A DNA stretch of 64,000 nt. It comes from Mesaphorura yosii. Lineage: Eukaryota; Arthropoda; Collembola; Poduromorpha; Tullbergiidae. Positions 62,451 through 64,000 of this stretch are shown piece by piece. Within the stretch, counting starts at the first letter, position 1. Every line of letters starts with the position of its first letter. The position numbers were made by a program, and so were the translations under genes. The DNA is taken from NCBI GenBank assembly GCA_009869945.1, contig WIXG01000156.1, forward strand, positions 62,001-126,000, in the 5' to 3' direction. The notes beneath the pieces are model-generated. The model worked only from the letters and a program-made list of their open reading frames with translations. It was not told where the DNA came from and made no database searches.

Positions 62451-63099
62451 GATGGTATCATTTCAGCGGACGGCGTCGCCTCTGGAAAGTTAGATTGACA
62501 TCCAACAAAATATTTTCTCTCACCGCAGTTACTGTGATTCCGTGTACGTTAAAGTACATTAAATCTCACAGACTCACATCGTGGTAGCGTTCGGCTTATA
62601 GCGGGTGTACATGCTGAAACCAAGCGAGTACAGCTTCCATGCACAAATTTATTCGACACATGACATGACCTGGACTTTTATTTACATAATTTAGAAATCT
62701 CTCGCCACACTTCTCCTTTCACTTTCTTCCTGCTTGATCCTTTACGCGTTGTTTGTTTTTATTCCCGAAAAATTGGACCGTTGCCTTTGACTTTTTAGCA
62801 AAGTAAAGTCTCGTACGTTTTGTGGCAAACTTGAGAGCTTTTCCTCAGCTCTTAAACTTATTCAAAAACCCAAAGCTTAATTCGATGAAGGCTGTGGTGC
62901 ACGTAAGCGTTTGAAACAACTCCAGTCACAGCTGGTGACGGTTTCTCTGCATCTCTTCGACAAGAATTTTATCTAAATTGAAAATTAAAGTGGAGACGCT
63001 GGTAAAGAGAAAACAAAATTTACCTTATTACTTGTACAAAGTAAGTACGTCGGTTCTCATATTTTAAAAAAGAATCGCTGAAGTTTAGAGCTTTGCAAA

Positions 63100-63114
63100 A
63101 ACCGCTGCGCGCGG
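63100..63114. repeat. GC-rich 15-mer, copy 2
   Basis: Exact second copy of the word at 62436-62450, in the same orientation and 664 bp away. Flanks differ, so this is not simply a local duplication that I can see. Confidence 0.5.
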
Positions 63115-64000
63115 CAATGAATTAATGCATCCTCGTAACTTAAAGCTTTAAATGTTGAGTTGCAGAGTTAAATTGTTTCCGTATGTAAGGAATTCGGGTC
63201 TGATTTCTTTGGTACGACGAGAGCTGCGTTGAATTAATTTCGTGTTTCATACTACAATTAGAAAATTGTACACCTTTCTTCCTGTCGGCTTTGGTGTTAT
63301 GGTGCAACAGTTGTGCATAAAATTAACCATGTGCAGTGTGCTGTATTTCGCTATGAACAGGGTGCCTGTGCCAGAGTTGTGCCCGAGAATTAACATTTTC
63401 TTGCCCTGGTTGTGGCTGTGGCTTCGGCTTGTCTGAATTGACCTCGCATGAACTATGCTTATTCTGCAACACACCGCTGAAGAATGGCAAGCTTCTTCGC
63501 TGACTGTAATACAGTATCACAGCGTTGATAGCGCAGCCAAGTTGACGTTGATCATCATCTCAAGATGAAAAATGATTATTACTTGCTTTGAATTTGGCAC
63601 ATGGTGACTATCCTTTTGCATTTTTGTTATTTTATAAAGGAATCATTCCATGTTAGCGAATGCCCGCTGCGCCGTGCCGATTGCAGATAAAGCACTGAGA
63701 AGTTCAGTGCAATTCTGTTTCTTTTTCTGGACCTGAATGGGCAAAATGGATATAAAGTGCCACGACCGAATTTATGTGTGGAAATTCTTTGAAACTTAGA
63801 CCTAAACTATGCGTAAATGTAAAGCGTTGAAGTGTGCACAAATTGAGCCTAATTCATTGTTTTTGAAACTTGAGATGATGTCCCGTGTTGTGGCTGTGGT
63901 TACGCCCAAGCTTGTCACTAATCAACCCTGCTAAATAATTATGCACTCGACCGCGTCAGGCACTCGTTTGTACAGAGGTCACTCCATTTTGACCTTTCAC

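Larger units (their letters stand above)
56189..64000. other. about 7.8 kb with no supported gene
   Basis: Open frames up to about 146 codons occur (for example 61407-61847) but show no family resemblance or gene-like splice structure. The sequence is upstream of the receptor gene. A 15-bp GC-rich word occurs twice, at 62436-62450 and 63100-63114. No tRNA or other RNA gene was recognised. Confidence 0.5.

Noticed and set aside
1-64000. CRISPR arrays, operons, ribosome binding sites and prophage features
   Set aside because: The window is nuclear eukaryotic DNA with spliced genes. No regularly spaced identical repeats or bacterial gene order were seen.

Overview
This is a eukaryotic window from an arthropod nuclear genome. 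The genes are split by GT-AG introns, the non-coding DNA is AT-rich, the syntaxin-1A is very close to the insect protein, and there is a gustatory-receptor-like chemoreceptor and two kinds of degraded transposon. Introns of 58-75 bp in one gene beside introns of 4-8 kb in others would fit a hexapod, possibly a springtail, but that placement is inference. Exon borders were joined by eye from reading frame, splice sites and known protein families.

Layout. 1-2230: upstream DNA with no gene I can support. 2231-19484 (+): Syntaxin 1A (Syx1A), with eight shared exons followed by a choice of two terminal membrane-anchor exons (16029-16127 or 19401-19484). Its first intron holds a long imperfect inverted repeat (about 8740-9610). 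Its exon-8-to-9 interval holds a perfect 12-bp hairpin. A broken non-LTR retrotransposon lies between the two alternative ends. 23567-27534 (-): an alpha-tubulin copy that keeps eight exons but carries several frameshifts and a nonsense codon, so it is called a pseudogene. 27535-30478: unassigned DNA with a small ORF, a possible spliced gene and a strong G-quadruplex motif. 30552-42844 (-): a complete nine-exon M14B metallocarboxypeptidase. Its 7.4-kb second intron holds a non-LTR retrotransposon remnant (33895-35560) and a FLYWCH/MULE DNA transposon remnant with matching terminal inverted repeats (about 37740-40206). 42845-52524: about 10 kb with no gene I can support. 52525-54020 (+): a complete secreted lipase in six closely packed exons. 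54243-56188 (-): a gustatory-receptor-like seven-transmembrane gene, tail to tail with the lipase, with one frame break in a homopolymer. 56189-64000: no gene I can support.

The genes do not form a pathway: synaptic vesicle fusion, peptide trimming, lipid digestion or processing, and chemosensation. The most interesting feature is the Syx1A 3' end, where two different transmembrane anchors, and possibly a third soluble end, can be spliced to one SNARE body. The interval also contains mobile DNA and RNA-fold-prone sequence. Several apparent frame breaks (tubulin, receptor) fall in short homopolymers, so assembly error should be excluded before a biological reading is trusted.
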